A stretch of 64,000 bases of DNA from Virgibacillus necropolis. Its GTDB lineage: Bacteria > Bacillota > Bacilli > Bacillales > Amphibacillaceae. The stretch spans positions 3,410,001 through 3,474,000 of the forward strand of contig NZ_CP022437.1 of the NCBI RefSeq assembly GCF_002224365.1, in the 5' to 3' direction. The notes beneath the pieces are model-generated. The model worked only from the letters and a program-made list of their open reading frames with translations. It was not told the origin of the DNA and did not search any database. Shown here one piece after another: positions 1 to 8,732 of this stretch (the stretch's first letter is position 1; every line of letters begins with the position of its first letter). Both the position numbers and the translations under genes were made by a program.

Positions 1-686
1 AGCGTGTAGCAAAAGAAATTATGGTCCCTCGTAAAGAGATTGTTTGCTTATTTAAAGAGGATTCTTTTGAAGAGAACATTAATGTGATGAAAAATGAAAA
101 GTTTACAAGGTACCCAATTGCCGAAGATGATAAGGATGAAATTATAGGAATGGTCAATATTAAAGGATTATTTAATGATGAAAATCCATCTGATAAAAAT
201 ATTGATAAGCATATCCGTCCAGTCCTTCACGTCATCGAAACAACACCTATTAAAACACTTTTAACTAAAATGCAGAAGGAACAAAGCCATATGGCAATTG
301 TTGTTGATGAATATGGCGGTACTGCAGGATTAGTTACCTTTGAGGATATCCTGGAAGAAATCGTTGGCGAAATTAGAGACGAATTTGATTCAGATGAAAC
401 GCCTGAAGTTCAACAGATAGATGACAAGACTTATTTATTAGAAGGTAAAATGCTAATTTCTGATGTAAACGACTTATTATCTGTTGATATTTCAGACGAA
501 GAACTGGATACACTTGGTGGTTGGGTGTTATCTAAGAATAACGAACCAAAGCAAGGAACGATTATTTCTGAAGGCCACTATCACTTCATGGTCAAAGAAG
601 TGGAAGGACATCAAGTTAAATATGTAGAGACTAGAGAACTTGATCAAAAAGAAGAAACTAGTTATTCTACTGCATCTTCACAGTAA
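1..686 (+). CDS. HlyC/CorC (CNNM)-family protein, C-terminal part
   Basis: The reading frame is open to the left edge, so the N-terminal membrane domain lies outside the window. What remains is a CBS pair followed by a CorC/HlyC-type transporter-associated domain. The first CBS begins right after IMVPRKEIVCL, and the second contains the family signature VVDEYGGTAGLVTFEDILEE. The last 80 residues (from LEGKMLISDVNDLL to the VKYVE segment) match the small C-terminal domain. Proteins of this family sit in the cytoplasmic membrane and are linked to Mg2+/Co2+ efflux or to membrane stability under salt stress; the substrate cannot be read here. The Ser/Thr-rich tail after residue 210 is not conserved. 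Confidence 0.9.
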   Translation, partial: RVAKEIMVPRKEIVCLFKEDSFEENINVMKNEKFTRYPIAEDDKDEIIGMVNIKGLFNDENPSDKNIDKHIRPVLHVIETTPIKTLLTKMQKEQSHMAIVVDEYGGTAGLVTFEDILEEIVGEIRDEFDSDETPEVQQIDDKTYLLEGKMLISDVNDLLSVDISDEELDTLGGWVLSKNNEPKQGTIISEGHYHFMVKEVEGHQVKYVETRELDQKEETSYSTASSQ

Positions 687-700
687 AATGAAATTAAGAA

Positions 701-901
701 AAGTGCAAGCGCCTGTTTAGCGACGTACAAACTGGAGCACTCCGCAATGAGATAAAGGAAACATGCCCCTGCAACAGGGGTATGCCGACGTTGGGCGGCA
801 AGCCCGGTTTTAGTCGGCCTTCCTTTTACTACGAACCGATGTTGACTTATCGTAGTGGAGGAGTGTGAAGTTTGCTAGTTGCTGGGCGCTGGAGCTAGAC
901 A
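701..901. repeat. Bacillaceae-type intergenic repeat element
   Basis: This is a 200-bp non-coding block of higher GC than its surroundings. It is bounded by AGCGCC (708-713) and GGCGCT (885-890), so the ends can pair. Its edges, GTGCAAGCGCCT and GGGCGCTGGAGCTAGAC, resemble an intergenic repeat I recall from Oceanobacillus and related genomes. That identification is from memory. Only one copy is present in this window. Confidence 0.5.
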
Positions 902-958
902 TGACCGTTGATATAAGTAAGCTTAATAGAGCTAAATTTTATATTTTCTTTACGTGGT

Positions 959-989
959 AAAAAGACAAGCGAGAGTTGCTTGTCTTTTT
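959..989. terminator. Bidirectional intrinsic terminator
   Basis: AAAAAGACAAGC and GCTTGTCTTTTT form a perfect 12-bp stem around a 7-nt loop, with A/T runs on both sides. It lies between two convergent genes: the HlyC/CorC gene and the arylsulfotransferase-like gene. Confidence 0.85.
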
Positions 990-998
990 CTATTATTC

Positions 999-2627
999 TT
1001 AGCCAGTTTGTCCGAGATTAAAATCCCACTTCTCAGGATATAATGGCATTCGAACTGCGCGGTAGATCTGTCTGTGATCTCCTTCTTCAAAACCAGTTAC
1101 TTTCAGTTCATAAACCACTTCTGGATCCTCTTCCCCTGTTACTTCTACAACAATACTCCGCATCGTACCATCCTCTAGCTGTGTATAGCCAGATGTGATT
1201 AACCTGTTTCCTGTTTCGCTTAAATAGTTGGCATCACTAACATATTTGGAGAAGAAGTTTTCTCCACGTTCTTTTCCATAAGACCATATCTCTTTAACAG
1301 TCATTTCTTCCGTATTAATCCGATATTGGACCCCACGGCTGTATTCCTCGCTCACGCTTTCGTCTCCCCGCGTAACGGCAATGTTATTGTCAAATAACAT
1401 AATGTCCTTTGTCGCGTCATTATTGTCAAAGTCAGGTAAAGTCATCACAGAATGTGGTCCACCTGGAAATTTAAAGTCTTCTCCGATTGGCTCTAATAAA
1501 TAGTCTTGATAATCTTCTGGCCATCCTTCATAGGCGGCTAAAATATAGTCAATTTCTCCCTCAGGATAACTCATTTCCATGATTAAACTCTGGTGCCTAC
1601 TAGAAACAAGAATATCCCCTTCATCCTCATCAAACCAAATGGCATTTTGGTGAAACCAATCGCCATCTTCGGCTGAAGGTCCATCATATTCTTGATAAAA
1701 ATCCTCTGGCATAATCTCACGGAAATTCAGCTGATCAACTAACTCGCCTGTTTCACGATCAATTTCAATCATTTCGTCCTCAATATACTGTGTTCCATCG
1801 TGCGCTGTAGCGAGTATATTTCCATTAGGCAATTCAATCGCATCATGATGAATGATCCCCCATCCTTCATAATTGCTAACGGTTACTTCATAAGCATTCG
1901 CTACCTGACCTAGCATGTCCATTTCAAGTATTAGATTATATTTATCTCCCTTTTTCGTTACATATAGTAGATTGCTATTTTCCATCCGTTTTAGTACATG
2001 GCTATTCGGAAAGGTAGAGTACCAGCGAACATCACCATTACTATCGACTGCATATGCCAATTCACTACTTGGAATGAGAAATGTTAATCCGTTTTCCATT
2101 TTTGTCGGATCTGATTCAATAAGTTCTGTCGTAAGAAAACCTTCAGGGAGTGGTTCTGTCGTTACCGAGAGTGTTTTTTGCTTTACCACCCCATCTTCAC
2201 TTTCCCCCGCTACTATTACCGTATTTTCATGATCTGGATAGAGGCCAAGTACAGGGATCGCATGACTTGTATCATAACCATTATACGTTTTAACAATATC
2301 CGTTCCTTTTGTCTTGCCTTTAACTGTAACCGTTATTTCTAGTGGTTCACCCGTTTCAAACTTAACAAGTGCTGTTAACGGAGCAGCACTGTATGGATCA
2401 GAAATAACCAATGGATCGCTTAGGTCATAGCTTCTTTGTTCATATGTCGTACGAATTACTTTTTCAATCGAATTTTGTTCATTAATTAGCTCCATATCTG
2501 CAGAAACTGTGCGTTTCCCTTTTACTTCTTGTTCTTGATTAGCATCTTCTTCTCTATACATGACAAAAAAGAAAATGGCTCCTACAACTACCGCACCACT
2601 TAAAGCTCCTATCAAAATCTTTTTCAC
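999..2627 (-). CDS. Arylsulfate sulfotransferase-like protein (AssT family), membrane-anchored
   Basis: 542 aa. Residues 5-23 form a hydrophobic signal or anchor with no lipobox, so the enzyme is probably tethered outside the cell. The body resembles AssT-type six-bladed propeller enzymes, which move sulfate from a phenolic sulfate ester to another phenol without PAPS. Family-like catalytic positions are visible: HHDAIELPNGN (H260/H261), WFHQN (H326), SSRHQS (R344) and GGPHSV (H392), in the order of the His, His, Arg and nucleophilic His of E. coli AssT. ATG start after a GGGGG ribosome-binding site. It is a single gene with no DsbL/DsbI-type partner next to it. Substrate unknown; the mapping to catalytic residues is by motif order only. 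Confidence 0.85.
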   Translation of the reverse strand: MKKILIGALSGAVVVGAIFFFVMYREEDANQEQEVKGKRTVSADMELINEQNSIEKVIRTTYEQRSYDLSDPLVISDPYSAAPLTALVKFETGEPLEITVTVKGKTKGTDIVKTYNGYDTSHAIPVLGLYPDHENTVIVAGESEDGVVKQKTLSVTTEPLPEGFLTTELIESDPTKMENGLTFLIPSSELAYAVDSNGDVRWYSTFPNSHVLKRMENSNLLYVTKKGDKYNLILEMDMLGQVANAYEVTVSNYEGWGIIHHDAIELPNGNILATAHDGTQYIEDEMIEIDRETGELVDQLNFREIMPEDFYQEYDGPSAEDGDWFHQNAIWFDEDEGDILVSSRHQSLIMEMSYPEGEIDYILAAYEGWPEDYQDYLLEPIGEDFKFPGGPHSVMTLPDFDNNDATKDIMLFDNNIAVTRGDESVSEEYSRGVQYRINTEEMTVKEIWSYGKERGENFFSKYVSDANYLSETGNRLITSGYTQLEDGTMRSIVVEVTGEEDPEVVYELKVTGFEEGDHRQIYRAVRMPLYPEKWDFNLGQTG

Positions 2628-2790
2628 AGTTTCGTCCCCCAGCTATGGATTTGTCGATTCCATCATATAGTTTTAGGTTAGCATAGCTTTAACGAACAAT
2701 CTAATGATGTAAGCTGGTTTTGCAAAATTTATCACCTATGTAGTGATATCAGGAATTTCACTTTTTTATCAGATATGGCCCTCGCCAAAT

Positions 2791-2818
2791 AAAAAAAGTG
2801 CCTGAAGTACTAGGCACA
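2791..2818 (-). terminator. Intrinsic terminator of the 2827-4085 pair
   Basis: On the minus strand GTGCCT and AGGCAC pair around an 8-nt loop and are followed by seven T residues. It lies just downstream of the stop codon at 2827. Confidence 0.75.
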
Positions 2819-2826
2819 AGCGTGTA

Positions 2827-3300
2827 CTAACTTTTTTTAATTTTGGCTACTCCTGCTGCAAAGTGCTCCCAGAGGATATTCTCTACTATCTCTGCTTGAC
2901 CTTCTTCACAATCAACAATTAGGATAACCTCCATATGCTTCCCTTTTAAAACTCTTTTTCGTTTTTTAATAACTAATTCAGTAAATAATCTAATGGCGAC
3001 TCCTAAAACAAATCCAATAAACGCACTTATTAGTCCCCAATAAATCGGCCCCCATGCCAATTCAAAGCCAATACTAATTCCAATAACTGAAAAAGCTGTT
3101 GCAAGTGCCATACCAATATCAATTAGTGAGGTACCATCTGACCGATGAATGCTATCAAACAGCTTGCGTTCTTTCGTTCGATTATCAAGCGGCACCGCAT
3201 ATATATTTTCTTTTTTAATCCCTTTCTTTTCAAGCGTTGATATAGCCATTTCAAAATAGATGTTATGATCAAAAGTTGCGTATAACTGCATCCTATTCAC
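2827..3300 (-). CDS. Small two-helix membrane protein, unknown function
   Basis: 157 aa. A soluble N-terminal part of about 55 residues (FDHNIYFEMAISTLEKKGI, a ferredoxin-like alpha/beta pattern) is followed by two hydrophobic segments at about 60-80 and 84-105, a basic stretch (KKRKRVLKGK) and a soluble C-terminus containing HMEVILIVDCEEGQAE. The layout is that of small membrane proteins that sense or bind something through a split cytosolic domain, but I do not recognise a named family. The start codon overlaps the stop of the upstream gene by 4 nt, so the two are almost certainly translationally coupled. Confidence 0.75.
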   Translation of the reverse strand: MNRMQLYATFDHNIYFEMAISTLEKKGIKKENIYAVPLDNRTKERKLFDSIHRSDGTSLIDIGMALATAFSVIGISIGFELAWGPIYWGLISAFIGFVLGVAIRLFTELVIKKRKRVLKGKHMEVILIVDCEEGQAEIVENILWEHFAAGVAKIKKS

Positions 3301-4085
3301 TTCACTTTTTGTCCTTTTAGTAGTTTGAAATCTTTGTTTTGATATTCATCTTTTAAAAACCTGCGTTGTTCTTGTTCGAAAAGCTTATTATTTTCAACTG
3401 TATTCATATAGGAATCAAACATAGCAAAACCATATAACGAAGGTAAAAATAGGAGCCATTCGGGATCTAATACTGCAGTAGCCTGCTGTAGCCCACCTAA
3501 AATCAATAAGGGGATGGCCTCAAGAAAATGGGAAAAATAAAAAAATACACAAGTCCAAATAACAACGAAAAAAGCCGTAAGAAGTCGATGGATATAGAGT
3601 TGTCCTAAACCTGGCACAAATAGTGACCACATTACTGCCATTAAAGGGTTTCTTTTATCTAAGTAGTTAATTTCTACTGCACCAATAGCAAATGTATTAA
3701 AGCGATGTTCTTCACGATCTGCTAATATGAAAACTTTGTTCATATCTACTGTTGTTCGATAACTATCCCAAATCCCGAATAGATAAACCGGCATATAGAT
3801 GAGCAGCCATCGAGTATCTAACACGTTAATAACCTTATCAATATCACCCTGAAAAGAAAGAATGATTCCCAAATTCACTTTTGCTTGCAGATTAACGACA
3901 ACTTCCCAAATAAATAATACAAATCCACGAAGATATTTTGATAAAAGCAAATGTCCAAATCCTGGAAAAGCAGCGCTCCACCAAGCAACTATATAAGGAT
4001 TTCTTAAATGAATTTGAGTGGTACCAAGAACACTAACATGTGCTGTGTAGCGTCTAGCCGTATTATTATTGGTGTAATTGTTCAT
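3297..4085 (-). CDS. Internally duplicated polytopic membrane protein
   Basis: 262 aa made of two similar halves. Residues about 27-130 start with RNPYIVAWWSAAFPGFGHLL and carry DTRWLLIYMPVYLFGIWDSY; residues about 145-245 start with RNPLMAVMWSLFVPGLGQLY and carry DPEWLLFLPSLYGFAMFDSY. The motif RNP-(x)n-W-(x)n-PG(F/L)G(H/Q)L and the ending W/F-DSY-x2-TV-(x)2-NK recur in each half. The pattern recalls TM2-like bacterial membrane domains, but I cannot assign a function. Each half has two to three membrane helices. ATG start with a GGGG ribosome-binding site. It forms an operon with the 157-aa gene downstream (4-nt overlap). Confidence 0.8.
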   Translation of the reverse strand: MNNYTNNNTARRYTAHVSVLGTTQIHLRNPYIVAWWSAAFPGFGHLLLSKYLRGFVLFIWEVVVNLQAKVNLGIILSFQGDIDKVINVLDTRWLLIYMPVYLFGIWDSYRTTVDMNKVFILADREEHRFNTFAIGAVEINYLDKRNPLMAVMWSLFVPGLGQLYIHRLLTAFFVVIWTCVFFYFSHFLEAIPLLILGGLQQATAVLDPEWLLFLPSLYGFAMFDSYMNTVENNKLFEQEQRRFLKDEYQNKDFKLLKGQKVK

Positions 4086-4221
4086 TTAAAAATCCCCTAT
4101 TGTATAATTTCACTGTCTATCAATAGGCTTTCCTTAAAAAGGCCTTTTATTCTAAATGTATATATATTTACGCGAAACAAATCCTATTGGTAATACACTT
4201 CAATGAAGGTGGGATGAATGG

Positions 4222-4764
4222 GTGGATCTCGCAATAATGAATGAAATCATAGATACACACGAAAAGTACTCGCAATTAAAAAAACAACACTTTTTTGAAA
4301 ACACTCTGTTTTCTTTTCAGTGGTGGATTCTTGTTACTATAACAGTTGTTCTTTGGATGATATGGGCAGTTATGGTTGATAAAAAACGATTGAATATCAT
4401 TTTGCTAGTAGGTCTGATCACAAGCTTACTCGCACTCATTATGGATGATATCGGTATTTCATTAAATTTATGGACTTACCCTTCCCAACTTACATATTTC
4501 GTAAGTCGATTATATCCCGTTGATGTAGCAATCATTCCCGTATTTTATATGTTGTTATATCAATACTTTAGGGCTTGGAAATCCTATTTAGTCGTCCTTA
4601 CGTTGCTAAGTCTTTTTGCCATTTTTGTATCTGAACCTATTTTTTCCGAACTTGATATTTATACTTTGCTACGGTGGAAATATTGGTATTCCTTTCCTAT
4701 TTATATACTGATGGGGATTTTCGTGAAAGGCTTGGTTGATAAAATAGAGAGAAAATGTACTTAG
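4222..4764 (+). CDS. CBO0543-like integral membrane protein
   Basis: 180 aa with five predicted membrane helices (about 31-50, 55-75, 95-112, 118-137 and 153-170). The motifs DDIGISLNLWTYP and FYMLLYQYFRAWKSY match the family I know as CBO0543, a Firmicutes group of unknown function. The start is GTG at 4222, because an in-frame stop lies 18 nt upstream and AAGGTGGG is placed 8 nt before it; no ATG fits. It is divergent from the duplicated membrane protein on the left and looks monocistronic. Confidence 0.75.
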   Translation: MDLAIMNEIIDTHEKYSQLKKQHFFENTLFSFQWWILVTITVVLWMIWAVMVDKKRLNIILLVGLITSLLALIMDDIGISLNLWTYPSQLTYFVSRLYPVDVAIIPVFYMLLYQYFRAWKSYLVVLTLLSLFAIFVSEPIFSELDIYTLLRWKYWYSFPIYILMGIFVKGLVDKIERKCT

Positions 4765-4810
4765 TATAAAAAGACAGTTAATTTTTAAAACTAGCTTCCC
4801 TAATTTATGA

Positions 4811-5034
4811 TTCGTTCGTACTACCATTCAAATTTTTTCAACTTAGACAGGTTTCGTTCTACGAACGAACTTTTTGCTTCAAGGGCTCTTACAGACTTGG
4901 AAATAAAAGGTCTGTTGAAGTTGAAAAATGGAAAAACCGCATCCTAGTTGAACGGGATACGGTCATGTACCATACATGTCTTTTTTAGAATCCCCCACTT
5001 CAAACAATCCGTAAGGATGTTAAGTGGTGGGTAG
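4811..5034. repeat. Hairpin-rich stretch resembling an orphan IS200/IS605-type end
   Basis: Several inverted repeats are packed in a non-coding gap. TTCGTTCGTA (4811-4820) faces TACGAACGAA (4860-4869). A longer imperfect pair starts TTTTTCAACTT and ends AAGTTGAAAAA. CCGCATCC faces GGATACGG with one mismatch. At 4992-5031 CCCCCACTT pairs with AAGTGGTGGG around an inner ATCC/GGAT hairpin. The last structure, with GAATC before it and TAGTT after it, resembles the subterminal palindrome of IS200/IS605 elements as I remember them. No tnpA or tnpB is nearby. Confidence 0.4.
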
Positions 5035-5035
5035 T

Positions 5036-5245
5036 TCAACTATCGTCCTTCTTATACTTTCTTTCACTCTGGGATTCGTCCTTTGATTTGGACTTTTTCT
5101 TTTCGTCTTTTTGTTCTATTTTTAAGTCTTCCAATGGGATATCATCCACCATTTGTTGATCTTTGAACTCGTCCAGTTTCGTTCTTTTTTCTACATGTTC
5201 ACCATTATTATCTTTATCTGATGACTTTTTATCATTTGTTCTCAT
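5036..5245 (-). CDS. Small, highly charged hydrophilic protein
   Basis: 69 aa, nearly all Lys, Asp, Glu, Ser and Gln, with no hydrophobic segment; probably disordered. The start is the ATG of MRTNDKKSSD at 5245, because GGAGGG lies 9 nt upstream; an ATG nine bases earlier would overlap that site. I do not recognise a family. Small charged proteins like this are common among sporulation and osmotic-stress genes of Bacillaceae, which is only a hint. The stop codon lies beside the IS200-like hairpin on its left. Confidence 0.6.
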   Translation of the reverse strand: MRTNDKKSSDKDNNGEHVEKRTKLDEFKDQQMVDDIPLEDLKIEQKDEKKKSKSKDESQSERKYKKDDS

Positions 5246-5339
5246 GTTTTCCATCCCTCCAATCTCATGTTTCAATTCCTTTTCCTTTTTCTATCTACAA
5301 TAAACATCTATCTATCCTTTTCTATCTCCAAAGGATTTT

Positions 5340-6722
5340 TTAATTGTTTTGTACTATTTTTTCAGTAAGGTTCTTGTAATCTTCCTCATTACCCGTTGCT
5401 TTTGCAATATTAAAGAGACCATCATAAAACTTCTTTCTATCCAATTGATGCATATATTCATATTCAAACCCACTTGCTGTGTAAACAGCAAATTCCCACA
5501 CATGCTTTGAATCTCGTTTGCTCACCCCTTGGGCAATCGCCTCGAGGACTTTCAATAGCTCAACGGTAATGACCACGTTATCTCTTGCATAATGTCGTAT
5601 AGAGGCGAATCCGATATATAAATAATCGTCAAAGTAAAGATTTCTTAAAATAAGACGTAAATTATAATCTTTATCGGTTAAATAAGGAGTGAGTTTCGCC
5701 TTCCGAGAAATATTTATAAGTAAATCTCCAATCTCATAAATGGTGCCAGTTGCCGTTTTGGGGTCATCATTGCCCAATGCACGAATAGCAATTTCAACAA
5801 ATTTATTGATACTGAATTCTATATCCTGAATTTCCGTTTGCGTATTTCCAATATGAAACATATTTTTATATTTAAATTCATCAATAGCTGTTTCTTCGTT
5901 ATTCTTCCAATAGGTTAACAATGGCGTTGAGCCAAAGACAAAATTGCCAACTTTGTATTCTAGCCGAATGATGAGATCATCCTTACATGCCTCCTTAATC
6001 AATGGAATAAAATCTACGGTTTGTAAATAACCCGACTTATCCATGCCTATTTGATGTCCCTGGGATTCCGGGATTTGACCTTTTATTACCCCTTCGTCAT
6101 CTACCCTGTACGGCTGAAGTTCACTAAGCAAGGAATTCTCAATAATATCGATGGATTCCCTTTTCATATCACCCGTCATATTTGATACCTGCAGCCAAGT
6201 GACAATATGGTTAATAAAAATAGCAAAAGCTATTAAACATAAAGCTGTCAGAAATGTGGCTGTTACCGGGATCAAGGAATATTGGGTGGCTGTTTCCCCG
6301 TTAAGAAATAATAGACAAAACAATACATACAGAAAGCTCCCGTTAAAAATTCCTAGTGTTCGCTGTGTCACCTTTGTCATCATAAAATTCTTTAGTATTC
6401 TCGGAGAAAATTGGCCGGCAAAAGTAGTTAAAGCTGTTAACACACCATAAAAGGTAAAGGTGTTTAATGATAAAAGTCCCGCTGTTAAGGTGCTTAAAAT
6501 TGTTTTGGTCAATTGATAATCAGCACTAAGAATCAAAGGAATCTTGTTGCCAAACTCCATCTTCAGGTCCACCCACACGGTTAGGGCAAAAAGTAATAGA
6601 GACAACCCTGCATAAATAATTGGTGTCACCCAAAGGTTTGAGTAAACCTGGTGCCATTTCTCCCTTTTTGACATGTTTTTGTATTTATTCATTTTGGCTT
6701 GGAGTTTATTCCAATTCGTCAT
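5340..6722 (-). CDS. DUF2254-like membrane protein
   Basis: 460 aa. Four hydrophobic helices occupy the first 180 residues (about 34-52, 78-100, 127-145 and 150-175). They are followed by a soluble domain of about 280 residues with the family-type segments GYLQTVDF, RLEYKVGNFVFGSTPL and ALGNDDPKTA. This is the usual layout of DUF2254 predicted membrane proteins, whose function is unknown. ATG start preceded by GAGGAG. It is a single gene with about 540 bp of mostly non-coding DNA upstream. Confidence 0.8.
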   Translation of the reverse strand: MTNWNKLQAKMNKYKNMSKREKWHQVYSNLWVTPIIYAGLSLLLFALTVWVDLKMEFGNKIPLILSADYQLTKTILSTLTAGLLSLNTFTFYGVLTALTTFAGQFSPRILKNFMMTKVTQRTLGIFNGSFLYVLFCLLFLNGETATQYSLIPVTATFLTALCLIAFAIFINHIVTWLQVSNMTGDMKRESIDIIENSLLSELQPYRVDDEGVIKGQIPESQGHQIGMDKSGYLQTVDFIPLIKEACKDDLIIRLEYKVGNFVFGSTPLLTYWKNNEETAIDEFKYKNMFHIGNTQTEIQDIEFSINKFVEIAIRALGNDDPKTATGTIYEIGDLLINISRKAKLTPYLTDKDYNLRLILRNLYFDDYLYIGFASIRHYARDNVVITVELLKVLEAIAQGVSKRDSKHVWEFAVYTASGFEYEYMHQLDRKKFYDGLFNIAKATGNEEDYKNLTEKIVQNN

Positions 6723-6984
6723 TTCGACACTCCTCTTAGTTCATGATGTATATAACCTCCTATACCCGTTCTTTCTCGTGTTTTAATCTTTAATGGACAA
6801 GAAAAATTTATTCCTTTTAATAGTGAGTCACTTTTAAGATAACGACTAAAGTATGGTTTATACATAGTTAAAAAAGTTGAGTTGATAATAAAAAAAAGGG
6901 CAAAATAAGGTTTGCTGAAAATCGTAAGGAATGAAAAAAGGGAAGAAACAACACCGAAATAAACAGAACTAATTTAAGCTATGT

Positions 6985-7014
6985 AAAAAAAGCTAGCTCC
7001 ATTTGGAACTAACT
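6985..7014 (-). terminator. Intrinsic terminator of the YjcZ-type gene
   Basis: On the minus strand AGTTCC-AAAT-GGAGCT forms a stem with one G-U pair, extended by flanking TTAG/CTAGC, and is followed by seven T residues. The 6723-6984 stretch upstream of it holds no gene or convincing site that I can see. Confidence 0.65.
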
Positions 7015-7069
7015 TATTAGATTTATTCTGTTAGAGCATTAAAATATTGATCTAGAGACAGTCACTGTA

Positions 7070-7168
7070 TTAATAGCCACCGCCAAAGCCACCTGCTCCG
7101 ACGATTATAAGCAAGATAAATAAAACAACGATTAGCGCAAATCCGCCACCGGATCCTTCATAACCCAT
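7070..7168 (-). CDS. YjcZ-family sporulation peptide
   Basis: 32 aa: a short MGYEGSGGG head, one hydrophobic helix (FALIVVLFILLIIVGAG) and a GGFGGGY tail. This is the hallmark of the YjcZ/YczN sporulation peptides, which are made in the developing spore and whose exact role is unknown. AAAGGGGG is well placed upstream of the ATG. It is monocistronic with its own terminator. Family assignment rests on the Gly-rich ends and a single helix, which are diagnostic despite the length. Confidence 0.85.
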   Translation of the reverse strand: MGYEGSGGGFALIVVLFILLIIVGAGGFGGGY

Positions 7169-7298
7169 TTAAAAATCCCCCTTTCCTAGTAGGATTAATA
7201 CCATATTATGTTTAGCCAACGATTATGAATGGGCAAATGATTGGTTTTATAAAATATGGGCTTAGAAGGTAATGATAAATAGAAAAAGGAGAATGGGT

Positions 7299-7997
7299 AT
7301 GCCACTATCAGAACTAGCACTAAGGTTAGCGATTGCCTTTCTTACCTTGTTACTATTGACAAGAATTATGGGGAGAAAAGAGATCTCCCAGATGACCTTT
7401 TTTAACTTTATATCAGGAATCGCAATTGGTACCATTGGTGCTTCACTAGCGATTGATTCTACCATAAGTATTCGTAATGGATTTCTAGCATTAATTGGCT
7501 GGAGTGCATTCACAATCGTCCTTGGACTTTTGGATATAAAATCAAAAAAAATCCGCTTACTTGTCGAAGGTCAACCAATAATTCTTATTAAACAAGGTAA
7601 AATCATGGAAAGCTCCCTTCGCAAAGCACGTTTAGATATAAATGCTTTAAATGCTCTTTTAAGACAAAAAAATGTATTTTCTGTTACTGACGTTGATTAC
7701 GCCATTTTTGAAACAAGTGGCAAGCTTTCAGTAATGAAAATGGAAGCAAAACAACTCGTGACTAAGAGTGAGATGAACATTCCACAGGTTACAACGAATG
7801 TTTTCCCTATAGCTACAAGCATCATTTCTGATGGTAAAATTGATAAAGGTAACATGGAAAAACTAAATCTAACTAAACAGTGGTTGGATCAACAATTACA
7901 ACTAGCGAGGATTAATTCTATTACAGATGTCTTTTATGCTGAGGTACAAAAGGACGGGACATTATATATTGACAAAAGAAATGACTCCTTAAGCTAA
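7299..7997 (+). CDS. DUF421 membrane protein (YetF/YdfS-like)
   Basis: 232 aa from the chosen start. Three membrane helices lie in the first 80 residues, containing RLAIAFLTLLLLTRIMGRKE and SGIAIGTIGASLAID. A cytosolic DUF421 domain follows (GQPIILIKQGKIMESSLRKA, then VDYAIFETSGKLSVM). Relatives in B. subtilis (YetF, YdfS, YrbG) are spore- or stress-associated membrane proteins. Start: AAAGGAG at 7286-7291 lies 7 nt before the ATG at 7299; upstream in-frame ATGs at 7272 and 7293 have no usable site. The longer form would add 9 residues. Confidence 0.85.
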   Translation: MPLSELALRLAIAFLTLLLLTRIMGRKEISQMTFFNFISGIAIGTIGASLAIDSTISIRNGFLALIGWSAFTIVLGLLDIKSKKIRLLVEGQPIILIKQGKIMESSLRKARLDINALNALLRQKNVFSVTDVDYAIFETSGKLSVMKMEAKQLVTKSEMNIPQVTTNVFPIATSIISDGKIDKGNMEKLNLTKQWLDQQLQLARINSITDVFYAEVQKDGTLYIDKRNDSLS

Positions 7998-8114
7998 CTT
8001 CCTTATAAAGTTTTCCTAAATCTATTTCTCAACTTTTAGGCTCATTTTTGTTTAAATGGCTACAATAAGTTTAGTAAAGTTTATTTACAAAAAAATGAAT
8101 GGAGGGTTAATTAA

Positions 8115-8564
8115 ATGAAATATATAACAGCATTAGTAATCAAATTCATTTTAACAACTGGTGTGCTTTTGATGATTTTGGGAGCGGTATTCGAGGTCTC
8201 CTTTGCAGATATTCTTATAACAAGTCTCGTGTTAACTGGGGCTTCTTTCATTATTGGTGATTTGTATGTTTTACCCAAGATTGGTAATGTAGGCGCCGCT
8301 ATGGTTGACTTCGCTCTAGCTCTTGCAGGTGTTTGGGTACTGGGTTCTTTTTTATTTGAAGGGCCTATTCCACTTGGATCCGCTTCGCTTTTATCAGCGA
8401 TTGGTATTGCAATTGGTGAGCTTCTTGTTCACTGGTATATGAAGAAACAATTTATGACAGGACAAGCTACAATGCCAGGTTATTACGACAGAAACCTGCA
8501 GACGGAATTCAGTGACGAACTGGAACCAGATACTAGTAAAAAAAATAAACGAGACCAAGAATGA
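8115..8564 (+). CDS. YndM-family (DUF2512-like) membrane protein
   Basis: 149 aa with four membrane helices (about 5-25, 30-50, 60-82 and 87-107) and a hydrophilic C-terminal tail with GYYDRNLQTEFSDELEPD. It agrees with the YndM/DUF2512 family, small membrane proteins of unknown function in Bacillus. ATG start after GGAGGG. It is followed directly by its own terminator, so it is a single-gene unit between the DUF421 and DUF3231 genes. Confidence 0.8.
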   Translation: MKYITALVIKFILTTGVLLMILGAVFEVSFADILITSLVLTGASFIIGDLYVLPKIGNVGAAMVDFALALAGVWVLGSFLFEGPIPLGSASLLSAIGIAIGELLVHWYMKKQFMTGQATMPGYYDRNLQTEFSDELEPDTSKKNKRDQE

Positions 8565-8575
8565 AATCGGAAAGC

Positions 8576-8605
8576 GGAAATGGCAAGCATGCCTTTCCTC
8601 TTTTT
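8576..8605 (+). terminator. Intrinsic terminator after the YndM-like gene
   Basis: GGAAA(T)GGC pairs with GCCTTTCC (one bulged T), followed by TCTTTTTTATTT. Confidence 0.7.
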
Positions 8606-8732
8606 TATTTAATTCTGTATGAAAAATAGTTTTAGTATGGCTTTCAATTCTTCAGATAGGCATTTCCCAAAGGATAAAATAGTTAAATTGGGTGATAATA
8701 CAAAAGTCAAATTTAAATGAGGAGGTAACAAT

